Source: an uncultured Collinsella sp. (GTDB lineage Bacteria > Actinomycetota > Coriobacteriia > Coriobacteriales > Coriobacteriaceae). From it: a DNA stretch of 64,000 bases. Both the position numbers and the translations under genes were made by a program. Below are positions 53,137 to 61,277 of the stretch, one piece after another; within the stretch, counting starts at the first letter, position 1; each line of letters opens with the position of its first letter. The notes below the pieces were generated by a model, which was not told the DNA's origin, searched no databases, and worked only from the letters and a program-made list of their open reading frames with translations. The stretch spans positions 155,352 to 219,351 of the forward strand of contig UQKQ01000002.1 of assembly GCA_900541645.1 (NCBI GenBank), given 5' to 3'.

Positions 53137-54981
53137 CTAACCCATGACTGACATGGTGAGCAGCACCGCGGCGACGCAGTACGCCACGCACGAGATCATG
53201 ACGGCAATGACGTTCATGGCGGTGCCCGACGTGTTGAGATCGTGCTCGTCGCGCCAGAACAGCACCATCAGATAAATCACGGCACTCATGTTGCCAACCA
53301 GGCAAATGACGGCAGCGATATTAAAGCAGCCGGTAAAGAGTTGTTCCTCAAACATAGGGGCACCGGGGAACGCGGCGGTACGCACCAGTTGCGCGCACAG
53401 ATAGGTCACGAGCGACAAAATCAGGCCCATACCGGTGCTCTGGAAGAAGAATCCCAGGTAGGGCTTAGGCTCGTCGTCGTGGCCGTCGTATTCCAGGAAG
53501 TAGTTCTTGACGAACGACACCATACGCGAGGCAGCCAGCAGCACGAGCGGCATGGCGCACATGGGGAACACCACCAGATGCGCGGAGCCCCCTGCCGTCC
53601 CCAGCACCGTTGCCATGATGCACGAGGCGATGCCCCACACGACAACCCAGTACTGGCGATGCACAAACCAGCTGAGCACATTCGTCGAGTCGTCGGACGC
53701 GCTATCGCCCGAGCCGACGCCCGCGATCTGCAGGTCCTCCTGGTGTTCCTCGGCGATAACGTCCATGGCGTCGTCGAAGGTCACGATGCCAAGGATGTGA
53801 CGGTTCTCGTCGCAAACGGGGATGGCGACCAGGTCGTACTTGGTCATCTCGTCCGTTACGTCTTCCTGGTCATCGTCGGGCGACACATAAACCAGGTCGC
53901 GATAGGCCAGCTGGCCCAGCGTGGCGTCGCGGTCGGCCACGATCAACGTGCGCAGCGAAAGGACGCCGGTGAGCATGCCGCTCGGGTCCTCGGTATAGAC
54001 GTAGTAGACGCTCTCGAAGTCCTCGTCGAGCTTGCGGATCGCCTCGATGGCGTCACCGACCGTCGCCGTGGCGGGCAGGGAGACAAACTCCGAGGTCATG
54101 ATGCGACCGGCAGTGTTGTCCTCATAGCCCAACAGGTTACGAATCGCCTTCTCCTCCTGAACGCCCATCAGGCGCAGAAGCTTCTCGGCCTTCTCGTAAT
54201 CGAGTTCGTCGATCAGGTCAGCGGCGTCGTCCGGATCCATCATGGCCAGCATCGACGATGCATCGGTGTCGGACAGGCCCTCGAGCATCTCGGTCATAAG
54301 TTCGTCGTCATCGAACTCCGAGATGGCCTCGGCGGCCTGGGCGGTGTCGAGCTGCGCGAACACCTGCGCACGCAGGCGCGGGTCGAGCTGCTCGATAATG
54401 TCGGCGATGTCAGCAGGGTGCAGCTCGCCGAGCGTCTTGTGCGACACCGAAAGCTGGATGTTCTTAGTCGAACGGTCGAGCAGGTCCATGTAGGACCAGG
54501 CGATGATGTCCTCGCCGAGCGGTTTGCCCAGGTGCTTCATAAAGCTCTCGACGACATGCTCGAGGGCGGGGCTGATCGCGCGCAGCAGACCACGGGCGCC
54601 AACTTCGGCACCCAGCAGACGCAGCTGATTTTCGCCCGACATGGAAAACTTGATGTCGTTTACGCGCACGACCTTCATGCCCTGCGTGTCGACAATCTGC
54701 TTGTTGAGCACGTCGCGCGCGAGCAAGAGTTCGGTCGGCTGCAGGTACGAAAAACGGATTTCGGTGGCCGGCGACTTAAGGTGTACGCCCGTCTCGTCGA
54801 TACGGTCGACCCATTTGCGCCAGCTGATCATAAACGGCGTCTTGCCGGGTCCGCGGAACGCGAGCGACGTCACGTGCGGAAAAACTTCGCCGGTAGCAAT
54901 GCCAAAATCATTCACAACGCCGAGCTTTTCGCCATCGACGTCCAAGACCGGCAGTTTGAGCATCTCACTCAGATAATTCAC
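53137..54981 (-). CDS. MgtE-like protein: PRC-like, MgtE_N, two CBS domains, divergent membrane part
   Basis: 614 residues from a GTG (GGGGAG upstream). In order: an N-terminal PRC-barrel-like region (PVLDVDGEKLGVVNDFG), the MgtE_N helical superhelix (~185-300; GELHPADIADIIEQLDP), paired CBS domains (~305-430; MTSEFVSLPATATVGDAIEA), and about five transmembrane helices (~455-614). MgtE_N and CBS sense Mg2+ in MgtE. The membrane part lacks the GGNAG-type signature helix of MgtE, so it may be a regulator or partner rather than a channel. It is cotranscribed with the Nramp-related gene. Confidence 0.85.
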   Translation of the reverse strand: MNYLSEMLKLPVLDVDGEKLGVVNDFGIATGEVFPHVTSLAFRGPGKTPFMISWRKWVDRIDETGVHLKSPATEIRFSYLQPTELLLARDVLNKQIVDTQGMKVVRVNDIKFSMSGENQLRLLGAEVGARGLLRAISPALEHVVESFMKHLGKPLGEDIIAWSYMDLLDRSTKNIQLSVSHKTLGELHPADIADIIEQLDPRLRAQVFAQLDTAQAAEAISEFDDDELMTEMLEGLSDTDASSMLAMMDPDDAADLIDELDYEKAEKLLRLMGVQEEKAIRNLLGYEDNTAGRIMTSEFVSLPATATVGDAIEAIRKLDEDFESVYYVYTEDPSGMLTGVLSLRTLIVADRDATLGQLAYRDLVYVSPDDDQEDVTDEMTKYDLVAIPVCDENRHILGIVTFDDAMDVIAEEHQEDLQIAGVGSGDSASDDSTNVLSWFVHRQYWVVVWGIASCIMATVLGTAGGSAHLVVFPMCAMPLVLLAASRMVSFVKNYFLEYDGHDDEPKPYLGFFFQSTGMGLILSLVTYLCAQLVRTAAFPGAPMFEEQLFTGCFNIAAVICLVGNMSAVIYLMVLFWRDEHDLNTSGTAMNVIAVMISCVAYCVAAVLLTMSVMG

Positions 54982-55275
54982 TGGTGCTCCCCATCATTAT
55001 CCCTTCGAACTGCGGCCATGCCGGCACGCCGTCCGTGGACTATTAGATATGTATACGCATGCGCGGGCGGCACGCCGCTCGGCGCTCACACCCCGTACAT
55101 GCGCAAGAAGCACCTGCATGGGGTCATCGACTGTATGGTCGAGGTTTGGATTTCACCTGCAACCTTTCTCTTGACCCTTGTTATCCGCAGTAACTATAGC
55201 ATCAGCATCGCGCCGTGGCGCCAAATTTATGCTCCAAACATCGCAGGCATACCAAACGCTGACGCAACCGTGACA
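54982..55275 (-). other. Long untranslated leader region before the MgtE-like gene
   Basis: No gene is seen in these ~290 bases. A TATAGT box on the minus strand near 55200 would leave a ~215-nt leader containing hairpins, for example around GGTGTGAGCGCC and GGCGTGCCGCC. I could not match it to the M-box Mg2+ riboswitch or any other known class. Confidence 0.35.
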
Positions 55276-55304
55276 TAGTCATTGGGGACGTTCTTACATG
55301 ACTA
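55276..55304. repeat. GGGGACGTTC hairpin overlapping a stop codon
   Basis: TAGTCAT (55276-55282) pairs with ATGACTA (55298-55304) around TGGGGACGTTCTTAC. The right arm contains the stop codon of the gene ending at 55302. Confidence 0.65.
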
Positions 55305-56708
55305 GTCTGTGGTGTCGTCATCTTCGGCGAGCTGGGGGAACACGGCGTTTTTGGGCATGGCGGCCTTCGTCAGCGAGGTGAGCTTTTTGCTCAGCGATGT
55401 ATCCGTCTTGACCAGATCGCTCAATGTCACGATTTTGTAGCCGTCGGCAATAAGCCCGTCGATAATCTGCGGCAGCGCCTCGAGCGTCTGCTCGGCGCAT
55501 TCATCGTTATCGGTCAGCAACACAATGTTGCCCGGCGTCACCGAATCGAGCACCGTCGAGACCTGCTCGTCGGCACCGTTGAGCAGCCAGTCGCCCGAAT
55601 CGATATTCCACGAGACCACGGCAGACACAAGGTCCATCGCATCAATCCAGTTTTGCTCGTCAAAGGCTGCGTAGGGAGCACGCAAAAGCATCGTCGACGT
55701 TCCGGTCGCGGACTTGATCGCCTCGGTGCCCTTCGAAACCTGTTCGCGCACCGCATCGCGATCCTTGCCCTTGAGCGATTCGTCGCTGTAACTGTTGGAG
55801 CCGACCTCGCAGCCGGCATCGACAATCGCCTTGGCCGTGGCGGGCGAGGCCTCCGCCGCATCGCCCGACAGGAAGAACGTCGCGGTGACGCCCTCTTCCT
55901 TGAGCACCTGCAAGATCTGCTTGGTCGCTCCGCTCGGGCCCTCATCAAACGTCAGCGCCACGTACTTTTCGTTGCCCTTGGGCGCCACGCTCGCGCACTC
56001 GACCACGCAATCGGTGGCGGGCACGACCTCGCCGCGGTCCTGCGTCTTACCCGACTGCTCGCCGACCCACACCTCGGAGCGACCTTGGATGCCCCACGTC
56101 TTGACGTACTCGATAGCACCCGTGCCCTCGACCTTGAGCTTGGGCTCGATAACCGTCGCCTGGACCTCATGCTTCTCATACGTGTCGCGGCCGTCTTTGA
56201 CCGTCACCTTCTCGCCGCCCGTAAGCTCGCGGCTTTTCCACTTGCCCTGTTTTATGCGCTTGCCGTCCACCTTAACCGACAGCTTTTCGCCGCCATGGCG
56301 AGTAAGCACGCTGTCGTCAACGGCCAGCAAGTCCCCGGCGTCGTAGGTATCGGTCAGCTCCTGGTCGTCGATGAGATTTTGCAGCGTAGAGCCGACGCGC
56401 ACCGCAGTCTCCTGGCCGTTAAGGACGACAACCACGCTGCGGTTGACGTAGCCCACGACGGCAGCGATGAACAGCACGAGTGCGCAGCCCACGGCGATGA
56501 GCGCATAGGGCAGGCGAGACGGACGACGGGGCGTGCGGCTGTTTCCGATGCGAGCGCTGCGGTCGCTAAAGCCGCGGCTATGGTTGAGATACATCGCGCC
56601 GGGCTTACGGTGACGCTTGCGCTGACCGCTGGGCAGCTGCCCCAGGTCGCGGCGCGCCGTCGGACGCGCACCCGAGCGCCCGTTTAAGTTGGATCCGTTT
56701 TGGCGCAT
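55302..56708 (-). CDS. Membrane-anchored NodB-fold protein with altered metal ligands
   Basis: 468 residues: cytoplasmic basic tail, one transmembrane helix (~69-87), beta-grasp/G5-like domain (~90-230), and a polysaccharide deacetylase (NodB) domain from ~248. Motif 1 is TFDEGP (253-258) instead of TFDDGP; motif 2 is SNSYSD (304-309) where HxxxH is expected, giving N305 and D309; motif 3 RAPY and motif 4 DSGDW are kept; motif 5 reads LLTD instead of LLHD. The zinc ligands and a catalytic histidine are therefore lost, so it may bind glycan without deacetylating it. GGAGG precedes the ATG. Confidence 0.88.
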   Translation of the reverse strand: MRQNGSNLNGRSGARPTARRDLGQLPSGQRKRHRKPGAMYLNHSRGFSDRSARIGNSRTPRRPSRLPYALIAVGCALVLFIAAVVGYVNRSVVVVLNGQETAVRVGSTLQNLIDDQELTDTYDAGDLLAVDDSVLTRHGGEKLSVKVDGKRIKQGKWKSRELTGGEKVTVKDGRDTYEKHEVQATVIEPKLKVEGTGAIEYVKTWGIQGRSEVWVGEQSGKTQDRGEVVPATDCVVECASVAPKGNEKYVALTFDEGPSGATKQILQVLKEEGVTATFFLSGDAAEASPATAKAIVDAGCEVGSNSYSDESLKGKDRDAVREQVSKGTEAIKSATGTSTMLLRAPYAAFDEQNWIDAMDLVSAVVSWNIDSGDWLLNGADEQVSTVLDSVTPGNIVLLTDNDECAEQTLEALPQIIDGLIADGYKIVTLSDLVKTDTSLSKKLTSLTKAAMPKNAVFPQLAEDDDTTD

Positions 56709-56729
56709 GTGCCCTCCCCCATAAACGCA

Positions 56730-56759
56730 GCAAGCCGGAGCAACAGGTCTCCGGCTTGC
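56730..56759 (-). terminator. Hairpin between the PRC and NodB-fold genes
   Basis: GCAAGCCGGAG (56730-56740) pairs with CTCCGGCTTGC (56749-56759), 11 bp perfect. It lies 22 nt after the PRC-barrel stop and 22 nt before the NodB-fold gene, so it may terminate one unit or attenuate the next. Confidence 0.65.
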
Positions 56760-56780
56760 CTCCCATCAATTGGTACGTCG

Positions 56781-57536
56781 CTATTTGCTAGCTTTTGACG
56801 AGCCCCCGCTCGCCTTTTGATATTCGTCCTTAAAGGCCTTGAACATACCGCGCGTCTTGCCGAGCTGCTTGCCCAGCGCGCGACTGCCCTTGTCCACGGC
56901 GACCGAACCCTTGTCATCGAGCACCTTAGCGCCCTTCTTGACCTTATCGCCCACCACGACGCTTGCCTCGGCAGCCTTTGCGGCGGCGCCGCCCGAATAC
57001 CCGAGCGACTTGACCTCGTCCGAAACGATCATCGCGCCGTCCGCATAGCCGCGCAGCATCGTCGGCGGCATCTGCGTGTCGCCCACCAGCACACTCGAGG
57101 CAGTGCCGGCGGTCACGTAGAACGTCTGCACGATGCCCGAACGCGGCTTGAACTCCACATCCGAGCAATAGCCCACGACATCGCCCGACTCCGTGCGCAC
57201 GTCCATGCCAACCCAGATAATGCAATCGTCCAGGTTGATGTCGAGGCGCTTGGCCGCAGCGGCATCGTAGGTGCCCTTGACGTCGTCAACCGCGATGGCG
57301 CCCTCGTAGACGCCAATGGCATCGAGCGCCACAAATCGGTCGGGGCGCTCGATCATGCCCGCGATATCGGACTGGCGCACCATAAAGCCCACCACGCGCG
57401 TACCGCCCGGGGTAAAGACCGGAAAGTGAATCTTGCCGAGCTTTTTAGGGCTGCGCGGCGTGCCGTCTTTTTTGGTGCGCTTATCCTCGGTAGGCTTGCG
57501 ATAGATCTTGGCGCCGACAAAATCCCCGGCGCGCAT
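56781..57536 (-). CDS. PRC-barrel domain protein
   Basis: 251 residues with PRC-barrel-like beta domains: one at ~30-100 (KLGKIHFPVFTPGGTRVVGF) and a second at ~105-150 (DVRTESGDVVGYCSDVEF), then an Ala/Lys/Ser-rich C-terminal tail. PRC barrels serve RNA processing (RimM), photosynthetic or envelope functions; none can be chosen here. Its ATG overlaps the stop of the YtxH-like gene by one base (TAATG), so they are translationally coupled. Confidence 0.8.
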   Translation of the reverse strand: MRAGDFVGAKIYRKPTEDKRTKKDGTPRSPKKLGKIHFPVFTPGGTRVVGFMVRQSDIAGMIERPDRFVALDAIGVYEGAIAVDDVKGTYDAAAAKRLDINLDDCIIWVGMDVRTESGDVVGYCSDVEFKPRSGIVQTFYVTAGTASSVLVGDTQMPPTMLRGYADGAMIVSDEVKSLGYSGGAAAKAAEASVVVGDKVKKGAKVLDDKGSVAVDKGSRALGKQLGKTRGMFKAFKDEYQKASGGSSKASK

Positions 57537-57925
57537 TATGCCTCGGTCGAAGGCTCCGCGGCCTCGGCGTCGGCCTCGACGGCGTTCTCGACCATGACGT
57601 CGGCGGCAGGCGTCACGTTGCCACCCGAAATGGCGTCGTTGAGCTGCTCGCGCAGCTGGTCCATGCGCTCGCGGGCCAGGTCGACCTTGGCGCGCAGGTC
57701 GTCGGTCTTGGCGTCGACCATCGGGCCAAAGTCATTCACCGCAGCACGGGCCTCCTCGGCGCTGTGCTCGTAGGTGTCGCGCATATTGTCCCAGGCGTCG
57801 TTGGCGATATCGGCAGCCATGGCGCGGGTCTCGGCGCCCGAGCGCGGGGCCAGAGCAACACCGATAATAGCGCCGGCAGCGGCACCAAAAAGTGCGCCGG
57901 AGACAAAGCTGAAAGTCTTACCCAT
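57536..57925 (-). CDS. YtxH-like small membrane protein
   Basis: 129 residues from the ATG at 57925 (GGAGAGGA upstream). One N-terminal glycine/alanine-rich transmembrane helix (FVSGALFGAAAGAIIGVALAP) directly followed by RSGAETR is the YtxH signature; a long amphipathic helix/coiled coil (~50-105) and an acidic tail follow. YtxH proteins are stress-associated in Bacillus; molecular role unknown. Overlaps the PRC-barrel gene. Confidence 0.85.
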   Translation of the reverse strand: MGKTFSFVSGALFGAAAGAIIGVALAPRSGAETRAMAADIANDAWDNMRDTYEHSAEEARAAVNDFGPMVDAKTDDLRAKVDLARERMDQLREQLNDAISGGNVTPAADVMVENAVEADAEAAEPSTEA

Positions 57926-58061
57926 GATCATTCCTCTCCTGCGGGCACGTCGGTGCCCACCGTTTGAATGCTGTCCATTATACCCGCAGCGCATCACTTG
58001 CCGCTCCGCTCATCTGCGTACGGCAAAGGCGCAGGTACGTGATGGTGATAAACGCGTAGGC

Positions 58062-58895
58062 CTACTCCTGAGGCATAGCCGGCATGGCCACCGTGGCACC
58101 CGGGTCCTCGCCGGCGCCGTCCACGAGTGGCAGGCCGCCCTCATGCGCAGGTCCTGCCGGAACCGTCGCCGCACCGCCAAAGACGGCAGCGGAGGCCTCG
58201 TGGTTCTCGGCAACCGCGCCCTCGGTATCAATCGCCACCTGGGGCTCGTCGTCAAAGTTGGGGACGCCCTGGGGCTCGGTGGGAACGGGCTCGGCGGTCG
58301 CATCGGCAACGGGCTCGGCGTCGACCGGCACATCGCCCTCGTCAGCGCCCTCGTCCTCGGCAGCATCTTCGCCGTTCGCAGCAGCGACGGCCTCGTGAGG
58401 ATCCTTGCCCTCGGCCTCGGCGCGCATGCCCAGCACCAGGTTGCGCAGGCCCGCGACCGTGCCTTCCACGTCGGGGGCAGGCTGGTCGGCGTGCAGGTAC
58501 GCCCAGTCCATCATAAAGGTGGCCGACGACAGCGCACCGATGGCCAGTGCGTCGTCGGGACACGAAAGCTCGACCTCAAAGACACGCTCGTCATGCTCGC
58601 TTACGCGCGTGCGGCCGCACGAGATGCTACCGGCAAGACCGGTCTCGTTCATGAGCTCGACCGTCACGTGCTCCAGCAGGTGGCAGAGCTCGGTCTGACC
58701 CATGCAGTCCTGGAACTCGCGGCCGGAATCGCCCAGGCACAGGTGCTTGGCAATCGCCGGTACCAGGTAGTACACGCGCGCCGTGGCCTCGATGTCCTCC
58801 GAGGTCATGAGCGGCATGCCGGGGTTCACCAGCACATGCGCACAGATCTTGTCCTCGCTGACGGTGACCTTAAGGATGTTGAACAGGCCTGCCAT
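58062..58895 (-). CDS. Cyanophycin-synthetase-N-like domain protein with acidic tail
   Basis: 277 residues. The first ~150 residues contain CHLLEHVTVELMNETG and RVFEVELSCPDDALAIGALSSA (in part), closely recalling the N-terminal domain of cyanophycin synthetase (HxxEHVALELQ region). The ATP-grasp and Mur-ligase domains are absent; instead there is a ~120-residue Ala/Glu/Pro-rich acidic tail. So it is a stand-alone domain of unknown use. A GGGGAG ribosome site lies near the ATG at 58895. It follows the CNNM gene by 24 nt and is probably cotranscribed. Confidence 0.7.
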   Translation of the reverse strand: MAGLFNILKVTVSEDKICAHVLVNPGMPLMTSEDIEATARVYYLVPAIAKHLCLGDSGREFQDCMGQTELCHLLEHVTVELMNETGLAGSISCGRTRVSEHDERVFEVELSCPDDALAIGALSSATFMMDWAYLHADQPAPDVEGTVAGLRNLVLGMRAEAEGKDPHEAVAAANGEDAAEDEGADEGDVPVDAEPVADATAEPVPTEPQGVPNFDDEPQVAIDTEGAVAENHEASAAVFGGAATVPAGPAHEGGLPLVDGAGEDPGATVAMPAMPQE

Positions 58896-58919
58896 AACTC
58901 TCCCCTACTCTTCCTTGTC

Positions 58920-60293
58920 CTACTCGTCGCCATCGTGCGGATCCACAGAGCCCGCACCCGACGCCGCCGGCTTCTCTGCCGAAGACTCGGAATCCTTCTT
59001 ATCGGTTTCGGCCGGAGCGATCACGCGAATGAGCGAGATGCGCTGGCCACGCATCGACTGCACTTTAAACTTGTACCCCGCGACCTCAAACACCTCTCCG
59101 ATGTCGGGCACCGAGTCGCAAAGCTCCAAAATCCAGCCGGCGATGGTCTCATAATCATCGCTTTCCTCGAGCGGCCAACCAAGCTCAATCGCGTCATCGC
59201 ACGAAAAACGCCCATCGACGAGCCACTCGCGGCGCGAAAGGCGCGTGAGGTACTTGTTGTCGGGGTCGAACTCGTCCTCGATCTCGCCCACGATCTCCTC
59301 GACGATGTCCTCGATGGTGATGATGCCGGCCGTGCCGCCGTACTCATCCACGACGACCACGATCTGGTCGTGCGAGGTCTGCATCTCGGACAGCAGCGGC
59401 AGGATGTCCTTGGTGTCGGGCACAAAGGTGGCGTCGCGCAAAAAGCCGGCGATGGGCTGGTCGCCCTTGCCATCGAGCGCGGGCTGGATCAGGTCCTTGA
59501 TGTGCGCGATGCCCGCGACGTTGTCGGGGTCCTCGTGATAGACGGGGATGCGGCTGAAGCCGGTCTGGCGCATGGTGGACAACACGTCGGCGACCGTCTC
59601 GTCGTCCTCGCACATGGTGGTGTCCACGCGCGGCACCATGACCTCGCGGGCAACGGTGTCGCCCAGGTCGAAGATCTCGTGGATCATGCGCTTTTCCTCG
59701 TCGAGCAGGTCGTCCTGCTCCGAGACCATGTACTTGATCTCTTCCTCCGAGACGTTCTGACGGTCGTCGGCACTCTTGATACGCAAGATGCGGGCCAGGC
59801 CATCGGAGCAAGCGCCAGTCAGCCACACGAGCGGACGGGCGATCTTTTGGAATACGGAGAGCGGTCCCACGACCTGCTTGGATACGCCCTCGGCGTTAGC
59901 AAGGCCGATGCGCTTGGGCACGAGCTCGCCGATCACGATGGACACAAAGGCGACGGCGACGGTGATGATGACCGGCGCCAGGCCGCGCGCGATGGCGGAG
60001 AGCGGCGCGATGCCAAAGCTCATGAGCCACGTGGCGAGCGGGTCGGACAGGCTCGTCGAGGCAACGGCGGACGAGGCGAAGCCCACGAGCGTGATGGCGA
60101 CCTGGATGGTGGCGAGCAGCTGGTCGGAGTCGGCAGCCAGCTTAATGGCACGCTCGGCGCGCTTGTCGCCTTCCTCGGCCTCATGCTCCAGCACGGCGCG
60201 CTTGGCCGTGGTGAGCGCCATCTCGGACATAGAGAAGTAGCCGTTGATGAGGGTCAAAACGAGGGTAGTGATAAGGGAGATGGTTATGTCCAT
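58920..60293 (-). CDS. CNNM/CorC-type transporter (hemolysin-like, CBS domains)
   Basis: 457 residues from the ATG at 60293. DUF21/CNNM membrane domain (~1-190; NGYFSMSEMALTTAKRAVLE, GELVPKRIGLA), CBS pair (~205-340; REVMVPRVDTTMCEDDETV, DEYGGTAGIITIEDIVEEIV), and the C-terminal CorC_HlyC FAD-fold domain (~355-435). Bacterial CNNM proteins (CorB) export or transport Mg2+ or Na+. This is a fourth Mg-linked gene in the window with mgtA, the Nramp-related and MgtE-like genes. Confidence 0.92.
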   Translation of the reverse strand: MDITISLITTLVLTLINGYFSMSEMALTTAKRAVLEHEAEEGDKRAERAIKLAADSDQLLATIQVAITLVGFASSAVASTSLSDPLATWLMSFGIAPLSAIARGLAPVIITVAVAFVSIVIGELVPKRIGLANAEGVSKQVVGPLSVFQKIARPLVWLTGACSDGLARILRIKSADDRQNVSEEEIKYMVSEQDDLLDEEKRMIHEIFDLGDTVAREVMVPRVDTTMCEDDETVADVLSTMRQTGFSRIPVYHEDPDNVAGIAHIKDLIQPALDGKGDQPIAGFLRDATFVPDTKDILPLLSEMQTSHDQIVVVVDEYGGTAGIITIEDIVEEIVGEIEDEFDPDNKYLTRLSRREWLVDGRFSCDDAIELGWPLEESDDYETIAGWILELCDSVPDIGEVFEVAGYKFKVQSMRGQRISLIRVIAPAETDKKDSESSAEKPAASGAGSVDPHDGDE

Positions 60294-60407
60294 CGGGAGT
60301 TTCTCGAACCTCCAAGATTCGGGACGTTGGGTAGTAAGCGTAGGTGACGGATAGGGCAATTGCGCCCGACGGCCGCTTGGATAGGTCCGCGGGCACAGAC
60401 GCGATCG

Positions 60408-61091
60408 CTAGATTACGAAGAGAATCACCGCCATGAACTGGAAGATGCTGCCGGCGAGCACCCATAAGTGGAAAACACTGTGCAGATAGCGCACGTTTTT
60501 GGCGATGTAGAACGGCACGCCCACGGTGTAGCACACGCCGCCGACAGCGAGCAGGGCAAGCGCCACGGGGTTGAGCAGCGACACGAGCTCGGGCAGCTTA
60601 AAGACGACGAGCCAGCCCATCAGCAGATAGACCAGGCCGCTTACCCAGTGTGGTTGACGCTCGCGCATAAAGCACTCGAGGGCAATGCCGATAATGGCGA
60701 TGGCCCACACGGCAAAGAACAGTGCAGCGCCACCGTCGTTTGCGAGCGTGATGAGGCAAAACGGCGTATAGCTGCCGGCAATAAGCAGGTAGATGCAGCT
60801 GTGGTCGATGATGCGAAACACGCGCTTGGCGCGAGCGGGCTGAATCGCGTGATAGAGCGTGGAGGCCAAGTATTCGAGGATGATACTGACGCCATAGACA
60901 ATCGCCGCGGCCATGTGGGCCGGGCCGCCGCCGCGCAGGGCAGCAAATACGATCAGGAGCACCAGGCCCGCAATGCCCAGCAGGCAGCCGACACCATGGG
61001 TGACGGAGTTCATGATCTCCTCGCCCACCGTGTAGTGCGGAACGGCCGCGGTCTTGGGTCGCGGCTTAGAACTGTCGCTCGAATCGGACAT
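60408..61091 (-). CDS. Hemolysin III (PAQR-type) membrane protein
   Basis: 227 residues with seven transmembrane helices; GGAGG lies upstream of the ATG at 61091. Family motifs are NSVTHGVGCLLG near helix 1, SIILEYLASTLYHA (conserved Ser...His), RIIDHSCIYLLIAGSYTPF with the metal-ligand His/Asp, and HSVFHLWVLAGSIFQF. PAQR proteins are zinc-dependent membrane hydrolase-like proteins; in bacteria the name hemolysin III is historical. It follows the same strand as the CNNM gene with a 114-nt gap. Confidence 0.92.
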   Translation of the reverse strand: MSDSSDSSKPRPKTAAVPHYTVGEEIMNSVTHGVGCLLGIAGLVLLIVFAALRGGGPAHMAAAIVYGVSIILEYLASTLYHAIQPARAKRVFRIIDHSCIYLLIAGSYTPFCLITLANDGGAALFFAVWAIAIIGIALECFMRERQPHWVSGLVYLLMGWLVVFKLPELVSLLNPVALALLAVGGVCYTVGVPFYIAKNVRYLHSVFHLWVLAGSIFQFMAVILFVI

Positions 61092-61198
61092 GCCGGTTAC
61101 ATCCTCCAATGTAAAGAGTTCTCAACACTATATCAAAGCGTCTGGGTACGTGCGAAATTTGCACCATACGTGTCCCTTTGTTTACCCATTCTTTGCTT

Positions 61199-61260
61199 GT
61201 TGACGCATCAACGGCGAACATCCATAATGCGCTTGTTTTAAATGTTGATGTATTAACATC
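61199..61260. promoter_or_regulatory. Two palindromes before the hydrolase gene
   Basis: GTTGA-CGCA-TCAAC (61199-61212) and GATGT-ATTA-ACATC (61247-61260), both 5+4+5, in the divergent gap between the hemolysin III and hydrolase genes. Possible operator sites. Confidence 0.4.
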
Positions 61261-61277
61261 TATAAGGAGAACCGTAA

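Noticed and set aside
54982..55275. M-box magnesium riboswitch
   Set aside because: I looked for the conserved M-box segments in the leader of the MgtE-like gene and could not find them; only position supports it.
53242..55278. Plus-strand open frame of ~680 codons opposite the MgtE-like gene
   Set aside because: Antisense shadow; MgtE_N and CBS motifs are on the minus strand.
57774..60347. Long plus-strand open frame (about 850 codons) across the YtxH, cyanophycin-like and CNNM genes
   Set aside because: It overlaps three recognisable minus-strand genes and has shadow-type composition.
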